Part shown: positions 8,433-17,255 of the stretch, piece by piece
How the letters are laid out: every line of letters begins with the position of its first letter
How positions within the stretch are numbered: position 1 is the first letter of the stretch
Assembly: GCF_965208485.1 (NCBI RefSeq)
Contig: NZ_OZ242344.1
Span: 496,001-560,000, forward strand
DNA from: Poriferisodalis sp965208485
GTDB lineage: Bacteria; Actinomycetota; Acidimicrobiia; Acidimicrobiales; Poriferisodalaceae
DNA: 64,000 nucleotides
Direction of reading: 5' to 3'
Made by a program: the position numbers and the translations under genes
Notes under the pieces: model-generated
Database searches by the model: none
The model's input: only the letters and a program-made list of their open reading frames with translations
Told to the model about the DNA's origin: nothing

Positions 8433-9542
8433 CTACAGCACAAGGAAAGGCACCAGCATCTCCTCTGCTGTGAGTCCCCCATGCCGACCGATCAGCGGGT
8501 GGCGCGGCACATCCTCGTCAGGCATCGTGAACGCCTGCAACGCCCGAGGCACCAACACCACATCGCCCAGGCGGCCCCGAGCAGGCTCAGTGACGTGGCG
8601 ACCCAGCCATCGCTCCTCCAGCACTCGAGAGAGCGGAGCGATCTCTGCAGCCGATTGGTAGCGCTCGCAGGCATCCAGCAGGTCAGCGGCGGCGCCAAGA
8701 CGTGCATGCAGCCACAGCATCCGGGCCTCGCCCGACCAGCCGCTGGTGAGCGCCACGATGTCGGGATCAACGATGATCGGCGGATCGAGCACTTCTACGA
8801 CACCGTGGTCGGCAGTCACGACAAGCGGCACGCCGCGGGGCAGCACGTCACGCAGGGCACACGAGAGCTGCTCCACCTCGGCCAGCACAGATCGATACTC
8901 GGCGCCGATGCCGAATGCGTGGGCGATCTTGTCGAGGTTGTCGTAGTAGGCGAGGACAAGCGGATAGCGCTTCCCAACGGCGTCACGCACCGATTCGACG
9001 AGACCGTTGGCATCGCTCCACCCCCAGATCGCTCCGCCTCGCAGGTGCGCAGCGGTGAAGCCGCTGTGGCGGAACTCCGCACGCGTCACCACCGCAGCCG
9101 GTCGGCCGCAGAAGGGCATGACGGGCTGCATCTCGGCTGCGGGCACCGCGACCCGTGCGTCCTGGCCACCCGCTCGCCAGCGCAACGTGTTCAGCAGTCC
9201 CATCTCGGTCGGCACGCGGTAGCCAACCAATCCGTGTTCTCCGGGCGTCGCCCCGGTCGTGAGCGATGTCAGCGCAGTCGCGGTCGTGCTTGGCGCGACC
9301 GTGGTAACCGGTGCGCTGGCATCGCTGGCCGCAGCCAGCGTCGGAGCAAGCGTGCGATGGCGCCGCAGCTGATGCCAGCCGAGCCCGTCGACGACGAACA
9401 GGACCACTGTCGGTGCATTCGCTACGGCATCATCGATCAGTTCTGAGGGTACGCCGACGAGGATTCCTGGCATCACTTCAGTAAGACATCGTCCGCCGTA
9501 GCTGGGCAGCGTGTGCTCCAACGCGAGCGGTTCGCCCTTCAT
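8433..9542 (-). CDS. Alkaline-phosphatase-superfamily phosphodiesterase
   Basis: A 369-residue metal-dependent hydrolase of the type I phosphodiesterase/nucleotide pyrophosphatase group. Metal and nucleophile sites are visible: VVLFVVDGLGWHQL (Asp), VAPSTTATALTSLTTG (Thr nucleophile), YYDNLDKIAHAFG (Asp/His) and LVVTADHGVVEV (Asp-His). No signal peptide is seen. The start is placed at ATG 9542 (MKGEPLALEH), which leaves 47 bp to the divergent Rrf2 gene; an upstream in-frame ATG at 9620 would overlap that gene. Substrate unknown. Confidence 0.82.
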   Translation of the reverse strand: MKGEPLALEHTLPSYGGRCLTEVMPGILVGVPSELIDDAVANAPTVVLFVVDGLGWHQLRRHRTLAPTLAAASDASAPVTTVAPSTTATALTSLTTGATPGEHGLVGYRVPTEMGLLNTLRWRAGGQDARVAVPAAEMQPVMPFCGRPAAVVTRAEFRHSGFTAAHLRGGAIWGWSDANGLVESVRDAVGKRYPLVLAYYDNLDKIAHAFGIGAEYRSVLAEVEQLSCALRDVLPRGVPLVVTADHGVVEVLDPPIIVDPDIVALTSGWSGEARMLWLHARLGAAADLLDACERYQSAAEIAPLSRVLEERWLGRHVTEPARGRLGDVVLVPRALQAFTMPDEDVPRHPLIGRHGGLTAEEMLVPFLVL

Positions 9543-9589
9543 GGGGCGGACCCTACGGGCAATGAGCGGGGCGGGGCTACGCTGCCAGC

Positions 9590-10051
9590 GTGGCAGTCTC
9601 GACGCGGGGAGACTATGCAAGCCGTGCGCTGCTGTCCTTGGTGCTCAACGACAACGGCAGGCCGACATCAGTACGCGACATAGCGGAGCGCACGGGCCTG
9701 CCTCAGCCGTACTTGGAGCAGATCCTGCTGGCACTCAAGGGCGCGGGACTAGTGCGGTCCAAGCGGGGCGTCGGAGGCGGCTACGTCATGGCACGAGATC
9801 CCGCTGAGATCACCATCGGGATGATCGTCCGGGCGGTGGACGGGCCCATCGCGCTCGGCGATTTCGGCCAGCCGCACCAGGACGGGGCCTGCGACCACGA
9901 GGGACAATGCGTCCTGCTGGCGATTTGGGACTCGGTAGGTCGCCGGATGCGCACCGAACTCGACTCCTACAGCCTTGCGGCTGTTGCCGAAGTGGCTCGC
10001 GGACGAGCGCCTTGGCCCGGGATGCCAACCGAACCGCCCTCTGCAGAGTGA
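9590..10051 (+). CDS. Rrf2-family transcriptional regulator
   Basis: A 153-residue Rrf2/IscR-like repressor. The N-terminal winged helix includes YASRALLSLVL, TSVRDIAERTGLPQPYLEQI and GLVRSKRGVGGGYVMAR. Only two cysteines (CDHEGQC, about residues 103-109) occupy the site where IscR and NsrR use three to bind an iron-sulfur cluster, so cluster binding is uncertain. It starts with GTG and is divergent from the AlkP-fold gene, which it may regulate. Confidence 0.85.
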   Translation: MAVSTRGDYASRALLSLVLNDNGRPTSVRDIAERTGLPQPYLEQILLALKGAGLVRSKRGVGGGYVMARDPAEITIGMIVRAVDGPIALGDFGQPHQDGACDHEGQCVLLAIWDSVGRRMRTELDSYSLAAVAEVARGRAPWPGMPTEPPSAE

Positions 10052-10114
10052 GCCAGAGTCAGCCCCCGGACCCGAGAGGTCCGCTAACGGAGCGGGCTGG
10101 CGCGGGAAGCGCAG

Positions 10115-10168
10115 GGCGAGGCCATGGCCGAGCCGACCCGTGCGCGAAGCGAACAAGAACGGCGAGCT
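10115..10168 (+). repeat. Open-frame interspersed repeat, short copy (10 kb)
   Basis: This intergenic stretch aligns with the copies at 34.0, 58.7 and 62.2 kb. The shared part runs GGCGAGGCC ... CCCGTGCGCGAAGCGAACAA ... GAACGG, and most of the last 31 bases match the copy in the lipoate-ligase-like gene. In the common reading direction it encodes a Glu/Arg/Ala-rich peptide (MAEPTRARSEQERR). It lies between the Rrf2 stop and the 3' end of the rluD-type gene. Confidence 0.6.
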
Positions 10169-10174
10169 CAGGAC

Positions 10175-11143
10175 TCAGAAGAGGGCGCGAATCGCCTGCT
10201 GGTCGGAACCGAATCCGCGCAGGGCCTCGGCGAAATCGCTCGGGATCGGTGCTTCGAAGATCATCTCGCTGCCGTCCGATGGATGTCGGAACCTCAGTTC
10301 GTACGCGTGCAGGAGCGGTCGTCCGATGCTGAACGGGTCCGCGACGCCGTAGGTGAGGTCCCCGAGCAACGGCAGGCTGATGCTGGCGAGGTGTACCCGG
10401 ATCTGGTGGGTCCGTCCGGTCTCCAGCCAGCAGCGCAGCAGCGACGCGTCGATGGGATGGGCAAACGTCTCGATGACGCGATAGTGGGTCCGCGCTGGCC
10501 GGCCGTCGGCGCGGATGGCCATCATCGTTCGGTTGCCTGGGTCGCGTCCGATCGGCGCATCGACCGTGCCGGTCGGTGACGGTGCAACGCCACGGGTGAG
10601 GGCCGCATAGACCCGGCGAACAAGACGCTCCGAGAGCTGGCTCACGAGACTTTCGTAAGCCAAGGTGCTGCGGGCGCATACGAGGACGCCGCTCGTTCCT
10701 CGGTCGAGCCGGTGCACGATGCCGGGCCTGTCGGGTTCACCGACATGAGCCATCTCGGGATACTGCGCCCCGAGTGCATCCGCCAGCGTGCCCTGCCGAT
10801 GACCCGACCCTCGATGGGTCACGACACCAGACGGCTTGTTCACCACCACGACGTCGCGATCGGCGTGCAGGACGTCGAACGAGACCTCCTCAGGCGTCAG
10901 ACGCACTGGCCCTTCGACCCTATGGATTCCGACGAGCTCGATCAAGGCGCCCGGATGCAGACGCTGTGAGCCGTTGCGAACCGGTTCGCCGTCGACCATC
11001 ACACTCCCGTGTGACACCATGCGGGCAGTTGCGGACCGGGGCTTCCCCGTCAACAGCGACAGCGCCCGGTCGAGCCGTTCACCGCCGAGAGACTCCGGGA
11101 TATCGAAGCGCGAGTTCTTGAAAGGACAGGGCGGCTCGATCAC
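10175..11143 (-). CDS. rluD: RluD-family 23S rRNA pseudouridine synthase
   Basis: A 322-residue pseudouridine synthase that modifies large-subunit rRNA uridines. It has an N-terminal S4 RNA-binding domain (GERLDRALSLLTGKPRSATA ... MVDGEPV) and the catalytic motif GIVHRLDRGTSGVLV (about residues 141-155; Asp is the catalytic residue), then GRTHQIRVHLAS. The ATG overlaps the lspA stop by 4 bp, so it is coupled to lspA. This lspA-rluD pair at the end of the dcw region is common in actinobacteria. Confidence 0.92.
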   Translation of the reverse strand: MIEPPCPFKNSRFDIPESLGGERLDRALSLLTGKPRSATARMVSHGSVMVDGEPVRNGSQRLHPGALIELVGIHRVEGPVRLTPEEVSFDVLHADRDVVVVNKPSGVVTHRGSGHRQGTLADALGAQYPEMAHVGEPDRPGIVHRLDRGTSGVLVCARSTLAYESLVSQLSERLVRRVYAALTRGVAPSPTGTVDAPIGRDPGNRTMMAIRADGRPARTHYRVIETFAHPIDASLLRCWLETGRTHQIRVHLASISLPLLGDLTYGVADPFSIGRPLLHAYELRFRHPSDGSEMIFEAPIPSDFAEALRGFGSDQQAIRALF

Positions 11144-11688
11144 TCAGACGTCCCCCGCGCGATGGAATCCCCTCGCCGCTCGCTCAGGAACAGGTGCACA
11201 AGCACGATGATGAGCCCGACCGTGATGGAAGCATCGGCGACATTGAATATCGGCCACCACTGCAGGTCGATGAAGTCCACGACGGCACCCCGTCCCCAGC
11301 CTGCGCCGCGAAAGATCCGGTCCGCGAGGTTGCCGAGCGCGCCGCCGATGATTCCCCCGAGACCGAACGCACCCCATGTGCCCCCGAGCCGCCGCCGCCA
11401 CGACCACAGGACGCCCACGATCACGATGACTGCCAGCGCCAGCACAGGACCCAAGCCTCGGCCCGCCGAGAACGCGATCCCCGTGTTGTGCACGAGCCGC
11501 AGTCTCAGCGTCCACACCAATTCGATGACCCGATCATCGAGGGCTGCGACAGCCCAAGCTTTCGTGGCTTGATCTGCTGCAAGAACCGTCACGCAGACAG
11601 CGGCGATCCAGCGGTCGCGCGTCAAGCGCTCCCGTGCTCCAGCAGACTGCTCAGCACTCAACCATGAACAAGCTAGGGGCGGCGCCAT
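11140..11688 (-). CDS. lspA: Lipoprotein signal peptidase (signal peptidase II)
   Basis: Inner-membrane aspartyl protease that removes signal peptides from diacylglyceryl-prolipoproteins. Four membrane segments are visible, starting about residue 27 (WIAAVCVTVLAADQATKAWA), and the two active-site Asp lie in GALGNLADRIFRG and FNVADASITVG. The length, 182 residues, is normal. The start at 11688 overlaps the 3' end of the dksA-like gene by 16 bp, and its stop overlaps the next gene by 4 bp, so the three genes look translationally linked. Confidence 0.93.
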   Translation of the reverse strand: MAPPLACSWLSAEQSAGARERLTRDRWIAAVCVTVLAADQATKAWAVAALDDRVIELVWTLRLRLVHNTGIAFSAGRGLGPVLALAVIVIVGVLWSWRRRLGGTWGAFGLGGIIGGALGNLADRIFRGAGWGRGAVVDFIDLQWWPIFNVADASITVGLIIVLVHLFLSERRGDSIARGTSE

Positions 11689-12215
11689 ACCGGTCCGCTG
11701 CTCTTCACCTCCACTCGCATGGACGCATGCGGGATGGCTTCAAGGCGTTCCTTCGGGATGGGCTTGCCCGAGACGACGCAGACTCCGTACGTGCCATTGT
11801 CGATTCTGGCGAGCGCAGCATCGATCTCGGCGATCTCCTCACGCTCCCGCGCTGAGATCTGCAATGCCCGATCCCGTTCGACGGCGATGGAGTCTCCCTC
11901 TCCGGATTCCTCGTCGAACTGCACATCGCCTGTTTCACGCTCGCTGACGAGTTGCTCGGCCTCGGCCTCATAACGCTCAGCATGCTCGGTGTAGCGCCGA
12001 CGCTCGGCGAGCAGTGCCTGTCGCTGCTTCTCGAGAAATGCCTCGCCGAAGCGCGATTTGGCGGCTCGCTTGCGAGGTGCGGCCTTCTTCGCCGGGGCCT
12101 TGCGGGCTGTGCCCGATTTCTTGGCGCTAGCGCCGGACTTCTTTGCGCCGGTTTTGCGCGATGTGGCCTTCTTCGCAGCCGCTTTGGGTGCGGAAGCCTT
12201 CTTTGCTGTTGCCAT
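11673..12215 (-). CDS. DksA/TraR-like protein with a lysine-rich tail and degenerate zinc finger
   Basis: 180 residues in two parts. Residues 1-53 are a Lys/Ala/Ser/Pro low-complexity tail (KKATSRKTGAKKSGASAKKS) resembling histone-H1-like tails. Residues about 54-175 form the DksA/TraR coiled coil (EKQRQALLAERRRYTEHAER, DSIAVERDRALQISAREREE) and zinc-finger region. The finger reads YGVCVVSGKPIPKERLEAIP then HASM: of the four cysteines in the classic motif only one remains, so zinc binding is doubtful. DksA-type proteins act in the RNA polymerase secondary channel. In actinobacteria a traR-like gene commonly sits beside ileS and lspA. Confidence 0.8.
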   Translation of the reverse strand: MATAKKASAPKAAAKKATSRKTGAKKSGASAKKSGTARKAPAKKAAPRKRAAKSRFGEAFLEKQRQALLAERRRYTEHAERYEAEAEQLVSERETGDVQFDEESGEGDSIAVERDRALQISAREREEIAEIDAALARIDNGTYGVCVVSGKPIPKERLEAIPHASMRVEVKSSGPVWRRP

Positions 12216-12421
12216 CGCACCTCTCCCGACTCAGCCCCCGGTTCAGCGAAGCTGTATTTTACGTCTCCGCTTTCTGATGATGCGGGGATGACCGGTCGGC
12301 AGAGTAGCTGCCCGTCGATGCCTGATGCAGCAAAGAAGCCTGTGTCGAGGGGTACCCTCACCGGTTCGCAGGCCGACCCCGACCGCCGGGGTGACATGAG
12401 CGGAGCCTGCAGGAGGAGCGG
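12216..12421 (+). promoter_or_regulatory. ileS leader with hairpins close to the ribosome binding site
   Basis: The 206 bp between divergent dksA-like and ileS genes contain a hairpin ACCCCG/CGGGGT (near 12376-12392) nested inside GCAGGC/GCCTGC, the right arm of which ends immediately before the strong ribosome binding site AGGAGG (12411-12416). A palindromic GAGGGGTACCCTC lies upstream. This arrangement could limit ribosome access, but no isoleucine specifier triplet and no clear T-box bulge (UGGN) were found, so regulation is unproven. Confidence 0.35.
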
Positions 12422-15400
12422 GTGATGGGAGAGGCGAGCAACAGCGTCTACCCGCGCGTCCAGGCACAGGCGGACTTCCCCCGGATCGAGGAGCAGGTCC
12501 TGGCGCGCTGGCACGACGAAAACACCTTCGAGGCTTCAGTCGCAGGCAGATCTGCTGATGACGAGTTCGTCTTCTACGACGGTCCGCCGTTCGCCAATGG
12601 CCTGCCGCACCACGGCCATCTGCTGACCGGGTATGTGAAGGATGTCGTCCCCCGGTACCAGACGATGCGAGGCCACCGGGTCAACCGGCGCTTCGGCTGG
12701 GATTGTCACGGACTGCCTGCCGAGATGGAGACAGAGCGAGAGCTCGGCGTCAGCGGGCGGGCGGCGATTACCGAGTACGGCATCGAGCACTTCAACACTG
12801 CGTGCCGCGACGCAGTGATGCGATACACCGCCGAATGGCGCGAGACGGTGACCCGCCAGGCCCGTTGGGTGGACTTCGACAACGACTACAAGACGATGGA
12901 CTTGCCCTACATGGAATCGGTCATGTGGGCGTTCAAGCAGCTCTGGGACCAAGGTCTCGTCTATCAGGCGTTCAGGGTCATGCCGTACTCTTGGGGTGCC
13001 GAGACTCCCCTGTCGAACTTCGAGATCCGGCTCGACGACGCGACGAGACCCCGCCAAGACCCGGCCATCACGGTCTGGTTCGAGCTGGACGACGCCGATG
13101 ACGGGCTTGGGCCATTGCGGCTGCTGGCCTGGACGACGACGCCGTGGACACTGCCCTCCAACCTGGCGGTTGCCGTCGGAGACGACATCACTTATGCAAT
13201 CGTCGCGTCAGCAGCCCATGAAGGCACACGCTTCGTCCTCGCAGCCGACTGCCTCGATCAGTATGCGTCCGATCTCGAGCCGTTCACCGTTGTGGGATCC
13301 ATCAGCGGAGGTGAACTCGCCGGCCGTCATTACTCGCCGATGTTCGACTTCTTCGGCCACCGCACTGAGGCATTCAAGGTTCTCTCGGGCGACTTCGTGG
13401 GCACCTCCGAAGGCACCGGCATCGTGCACCTGGCACCCGGCTTCGGCGAGGACGACCAGATCATCTGCGAAGCCAACGGCATCGAGATCGGCGACGCCGT
13501 CCCGGTCGACGACCGTGGCTGCTTCACCGAGCCGGTGACGCCGTGGGCGGGGCTGAACGTGTTCGACGCAAACCAGCAGATCATCGCTGACCTGAAGGGC
13601 CGCGATCGAGTTCTGCGCCACGACAGCTACGAGCACAACTACCCGCACTGCTGGCGGACGGACACGCCGATCATCTACAAGGCCATCAGCTCGTGGTACG
13701 TCAAGGTCACCGCCATCACCGATCGTCTGCTGGAGACGAACCGGCAGATCAACTGGGTGCCCAGCCATGTGCGAGAGGGCCGCTTCGGTCAGTGGCTCGC
13801 AGGTGCCCGGGACTGGTCCATCAGCCGCAACCGGTTCTGGGGCTCCCCCATCCCGATCTGGATGAGCGATGATCCGGCGCACCCGCGCGTCGACGTCTAT
13901 GGGAGCCTCGACGAGCTCGAAGCCGATTTCGGCGTACGGCCGGACGATCTGCATCGGCCGTTCATCGACGAGCTGACGCGCCCCAACCCCGACGACCCGA
14001 CTGGCTGCTCGACGATGCGACGGGTTCCTGAGGTGCTCGACTGCTGGTTCGAGTCGGGTTCCATGCCGTTTGCGCAGGTGCATTACCCCTTCGAGAACAA
14101 GGACTGGTTCGACAAGAACTTCCCGGCCGACTTCATCGTCGAGTACATCAATCAGACCCGAGGCTGGTTCTATACGTTGCATGTCCTGGCAGGAGCGCTG
14201 TTCTCTCAGCCGGCTTTCGAGAACGTGATCTGCCACGGCGTCCTGCTGGCCGCGGACGGCAGCAAGCTCTCCAAGCGATTGCGCAACTACACCGAGCCGA
14301 CCGACATCTTCGCCCATCAAGGGTCCGATGCCCTGCGTTGGTACATGATGGCGAACAACATCGTGCGCGGCAGAAACTTGCGCATCTCCGATGCCGGGAT
14401 CGACGAAGTAGCCAGGCAGATCCTGATCCCCATCTGGAACGCCTATTCGTTCTTCACGCTGTACGCCAACGTGGACGGCTACCGGGCTCGGTTCCGCACG
14501 GATTCGGGCGATGTGCTCGATCGCTACCTGCTGGCCAAGACACGGGCGACGCTGGAGTCGGTCACTACGAGCTTCGACGAGTACGACCTCCCCGGTGCAG
14601 CCGCTGAACTCCACACGTTCATCGATGCGCTCAACAACTGGTACATCCGCCGCAGCCGGACTCGTTTTTGGGGCGAGTTCACCCGCATGCTGTCCGCAGC
14701 AGGCCAGACCACGGGCGATCCTGACGCCTTCGACACGCTGTACACGGTGCTGAGGATCTTCGCGGCCATGTCAGCCCCGCTGCTGCCGATGATCACCGAG
14801 GAGATCTACGGAGGACTCACCGGCGGCGACAGTGTGCACTTGAGTGACTGGCCTGACCCCGAGCTGCTTCCGTCTGACCCTGAGCTTGTTGAACGGATGG
14901 ATGCGATTCGCGCGGCAGCCTCCGCGGCGCTGCGCATGCGTGAGGACGCCGGGCTGCGCGTGCGGCTGCCGTTGCGCAGCGCGACCGTGGCCGGTGCAGG
15001 CGCCGAGCTGCTCGAGCCCTTCGCGTTGATTCTGGCTGATGAGATCAACGTTCGCGAGGTAGTCCTCCGCGATGAGCTTGACAACCTCGCAACCCATGTG
15101 CTGCGACTGGACGGCTCGGTATTGGGTCCTCGACTGGGTTCGGCGGCCCAAGAAGTGTTCGCCGCCGCCCGAAAGGATGACTGGCACATCGCCCCGGATG
15201 GCAGCGTCAGCGTGGTCGGCCACCAACTACGCGACGACGAGTATCACTTGACCCTCCAACCTGCAGATCCCGCTACCACCTCGGTGCTCGACGCTCAACA
15301 GCTCGTGGTGGTGCTCGACACCACGGTCACGCCGGAGTTGGAGGCTGAAGGCGCAGCGCGGGATCTGATCCGCCGCATCCAGCAGACCCGCAAAGAGCAC

Positions 15401-15631
15401 GGTCTCCAAGTCTCCGATCGCATCAGTCTGGCGATCCGCTGGAGTCCACCGAATCTGGACGCGATCCGCCGACATGAGGTACTGATGGAGGCTGCCGTGC
15501 TAGCCCGGCGGATCAAGTGGCTGCCTGGCTCCGAAGAACCTGAGATTGAGCTTGGCCGCACTGTCGAGGATGCCGACGAGGATACCGATTCCTCGGCCGT
15601 GACCCTCTCAGCAGTCAAGGACTCCTTGTAG
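12422..15631 (+). CDS. ileS: Isoleucyl-tRNA synthetase
   Basis: Class I synthetase, cytoplasmic, charging tRNA-Ile; 1069 residues, the long form. The HIGH-type motif is GLPHHGHLL (about residues 60-68) and the KMSKS-type motif is DGSKLSKRLRN (about 612-622). The CP1 editing domain includes LLAWTTTPWTLPSNLAVAVG. The C-terminal anticodon-binding region begins around YFRIW-like IWNAYSFFTLYANVDG. Start GTG 12422 or ATG 12425, both just after AGGAGG. It is transcribed against the surrounding dcw genes and its last 17 bp overlap the convergent next gene. Confidence 0.97.
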   Translation: MMGEASNSVYPRVQAQADFPRIEEQVLARWHDENTFEASVAGRSADDEFVFYDGPPFANGLPHHGHLLTGYVKDVVPRYQTMRGHRVNRRFGWDCHGLPAEMETERELGVSGRAAITEYGIEHFNTACRDAVMRYTAEWRETVTRQARWVDFDNDYKTMDLPYMESVMWAFKQLWDQGLVYQAFRVMPYSWGAETPLSNFEIRLDDATRPRQDPAITVWFELDDADDGLGPLRLLAWTTTPWTLPSNLAVAVGDDITYAIVASAAHEGTRFVLAADCLDQYASDLEPFTVVGSISGGELAGRHYSPMFDFFGHRTEAFKVLSGDFVGTSEGTGIVHLAPGFGEDDQIICEANGIEIGDAVPVDDRGCFTEPVTPWAGLNVFDANQQIIADLKGRDRVLRHDSYEHNYPHCWRTDTPIIYKAISSWYVKVTAITDRLLETNRQINWVPSHVREGRFGQWLAGARDWSISRNRFWGSPIPIWMSDDPAHPRVDVYGSLDELEADFGVRPDDLHRPFIDELTRPNPDDPTGCSTMRRVPEVLDCWFESGSMPFAQVHYPFENKDWFDKNFPADFIVEYINQTRGWFYTLHVLAGALFSQPAFENVICHGVLLAADGSKLSKRLRNYTEPTDIFAHQGSDALRWYMMANNIVRGRNLRISDAGIDEVARQILIPIWNAYSFFTLYANVDGYRARFRTDSGDVLDRYLLAKTRATLESVTTSFDEYDLPGAAAELHTFIDALNNWYIRRSRTRFWGEFTRMLSAAGQTTGDPDAFDTLYTVLRIFAAMSAPLLPMITEEIYGGLTGGDSVHLSDWPDPELLPSDPELVERMDAIRAAASAALRMREDAGLRVRLPLRSATVAGAGAELLEPFALILADEINVREVVLRDELDNLATHVLRLDGSVLGPRLGSAAQEVFAAARKDDWHIAPDGSVSVVGHQLRDDEYHLTLQPADPATTSVLDAQQLVVVLDTTVTPELEAEGAARDLIRRIQQTRKEHGLQVSDRISLAIRWSPPNLDAIRRHEVLMEAAVLARRIKWLPGSEEPEIELGRTVEDADEDTDSSAVTLSAVKDSL

Positions 15632-16325
15632 TCAAGGGCGCCTTGCGGATCAGCGCGTCCAAGAAGGGATCGTCCAGCTCCTCCTGCGTGAGCGGAGGTC
15701 CGTCGGGAACGGTCTGATCGGCTTCGTCATCAGACTTGTCGGCAGAAGACTTGTCGGCGTCGATGCTGCTGTCGTGCTCACCGCTGGCTTCGCGAATGGA
15801 GTCGTAGGCGACGTTGCTGCGACCCTCCGAGCTTGCAGTCAAGGGCGCAACGATGGCGGGCATGGTCGCAGGCTCTGGAGCCGAACGCACCGACTCGGTG
15901 GCAGACTCGGTTTCAGGCAACGCTTCGGGCAATTCGTCCTCGTCGGTCTCCGCGGCGTCCATCGGTTCGGGCACCTCGATGACAGCTACGTCATAGCCTG
16001 CATCGGCCAGTGTCCGGGAGATCTCGGCGGTGACGAGATGCGAGAGCGCTTCGGTGAGATCGTCAGTTGCCAGCTTGAACGCTTCATCGAGAGCTTGGCT
16101 GCCGGTCGCCTGCAACGCCGCTATCGCCTCGACGACCTGCGCAATGGTCTCAGGCGAGAGCTGGACTTCGACAGGCTGGCCGGGGCCGGGAGCGCCTGCC
16201 TCCACGCTGGTCATCCGGGAGTCGATCTCCGCGACGCGTGCTGCGAGAGCTGCGATCTGATCTCCGAGGCGCTCGAGCAGCCCAACGCCCTCCGGAGCGG
16301 TTCCATCATCAGCCGGACTCGCCAC
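15615..16325 (-). CDS. Acidic coiled-coil protein in the usual divIVA position
   Basis: A 236-residue protein with no membrane segment. Residues about 16-45 (LLERLGDQIAALAARVAEID) form a short coiled coil, followed by a helical segment (ETIAQVVEAIAALQATGSQA, FKLATDDLTEALSHLVTAEI) and a long acidic, Ser/Glu/Asp-rich low-complexity C-terminal half. It lies directly upstream of the ileS/dksA block and downstream of sepF-yggT, where many actinobacteria carry divIVA/wag31, but it lacks the DivIVA N-terminal lipid-binding motif. I do not recognise a family. Its 3' end overlaps ileS by 17 bp. Confidence 0.65.
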   Translation of the reverse strand: MASPADDGTAPEGVGLLERLGDQIAALAARVAEIDSRMTSVEAGAPGPGQPVEVQLSPETIAQVVEAIAALQATGSQALDEAFKLATDDLTEALSHLVTAEISRTLADAGYDVAVIEVPEPMDAAETDEDELPEALPETESATESVRSAPEPATMPAIVAPLTASSEGRSNVAYDSIREASGEHDSSIDADKSSADKSDDEADQTVPDGPPLTQEELDDPFLDALIRKAPLTTRSP

Positions 16326-16370
16326 ACCGCAAAGTGTACCAGCCCAAACGTTGATCGGCCGGAAAGCGTC

Positions 16371-16640
16371 CTACCGTCCGCAGCCCAGCAGGAAACCCGC
16401 GACCAGCACTTGCAGTGCGATGATCAGCACGATCGGTGAGAGGTCCAGCGCGACCCGGCCCATCTGTACTGCAGGCAGGGCCCGCCGCAGCGGCCCCATC
16501 ACCGGCTCGGTGATTCGCACCAGCCATGTCCTCACGACCGTCACCGGGCTGTCGGGCGCCAGCGGGATCCAGCTGAACAGCACGCGAGCGAAAATCGCGA
16601 AGGTGTAGATCGACGTGAGCATGCACAACAGGCTTCTCAT
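16371..16640 (-). CDS. yggT: YggT-family membrane protein
   Basis: An 89-residue integral membrane protein with two hydrophobic segments (about 5-25 and 67-86) joined by the conserved loop FSWIPLAPDSPVTVVRTWLV then RITEPVMGPLRRALP, typical of the YggT family. Members sit in the division cluster next to sepF and are thought to assist division or osmotic homeostasis. Here it follows sepF on the same strand. Confidence 0.88.
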   Translation of the reverse strand: MRSLLCMLTSIYTFAIFARVLFSWIPLAPDSPVTVVRTWLVRITEPVMGPLRRALPAVQMGRVALDLSPIVLIIALQVLVAGFLLGCGR

Positions 16641-16702
16641 TCCTCACCTCAACAGCAGGCACCGCGGCGCTCGGGAGACAAGCGCCTCTGTACTTGGCAC
16701 CT

Positions 16703-17197
16703 TCAGTACCCGGCACCTTGGGAAGGCATCGCCTCATGCCCGCTGCCGCTGACGACGACGTTGGCAGGCACCAGCATGTACACGGCATTGGCGACCTTGC
16801 GCATCTCGCCGTCACGGGCGTAACACAGCCCGCTGGCGAAATCCAGCAGCCGTCGGGCTGTGTCCCGGTCGAGGCCCTGCAGGTTCAGGATGATCGGCTG
16901 GTCGCGCTTGAAGCGATCCCCGATCTGCTGTGCGTCGTCGAACATCCGGGGCATAAGCACGAATGGCTGCGCCGTCGCGACACTACGGACCGCCGCCGAA
17001 GACGCTTGAGCTGTCGCGGGCTGCGTCGCCACCGTGGCCGGGCGCTCGACCACCGTGACACCGCTCTGTCCAGCCGGGTCACTATGGGAATCGGTCACCG
17101 GGAGCTCGCCTGGCATGGCGCGCTCAGTTGCCGGGGCGTAGCTGTCATCGGGGCCGAGGCCCAGATAACTCATCGCTTGTTTCATGAACGACGCCAT
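16703..17197 (-). CDS. sepF: Cell division protein SepF
   Basis: FtsZ-binding membrane anchor that takes the place of FtsA in actinobacteria. The N-terminal amphipathic helix MASFMKQAMSYLGLGPDDSY is the membrane-targeting segment, a variable linker follows, and the C-terminal SepF domain (VLMPRMFDDAQQIGDRFKRD, QPIILNLQGLDRDTARRLLD, FASGLCYARDGEMRKVANAV) binds FtsZ. Start placed at ATG 17197, giving 164 residues; an upstream in-frame start would add non-conserved residues. No ftsA occurs in the cluster, consistent with SepF as the anchor. Confidence 0.92.
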   Translation of the reverse strand: MASFMKQAMSYLGLGPDDSYAPATERAMPGELPVTDSHSDPAGQSGVTVVERPATVATQPATAQASSAAVRSVATAQPFVLMPRMFDDAQQIGDRFKRDQPIILNLQGLDRDTARRLLDFASGLCYARDGEMRKVANAVYMLVPANVVVSGSGHEAMPSQGAGY

Positions 17198-17255
17198 AGG
17201 AGTCCTCTGGGGGGAAACTCTCGATTGCCAAGAGTACCGACACGCAAAGATACGT

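Noticed and set aside
10059..10679. Plus- or minus-strand open frames over the rluD-type gene
   Set aside because: They are Arg/Pro-rich shadows of a well-supported gene, as expected in high-GC DNA.
12216..12421. T-box riboswitch upstream of ileS
   Set aside because: Hairpins and a GGTACC-like sequence suggested it, but no ATC specifier codon occurs in the leader and the UGGN bulge is not matched.
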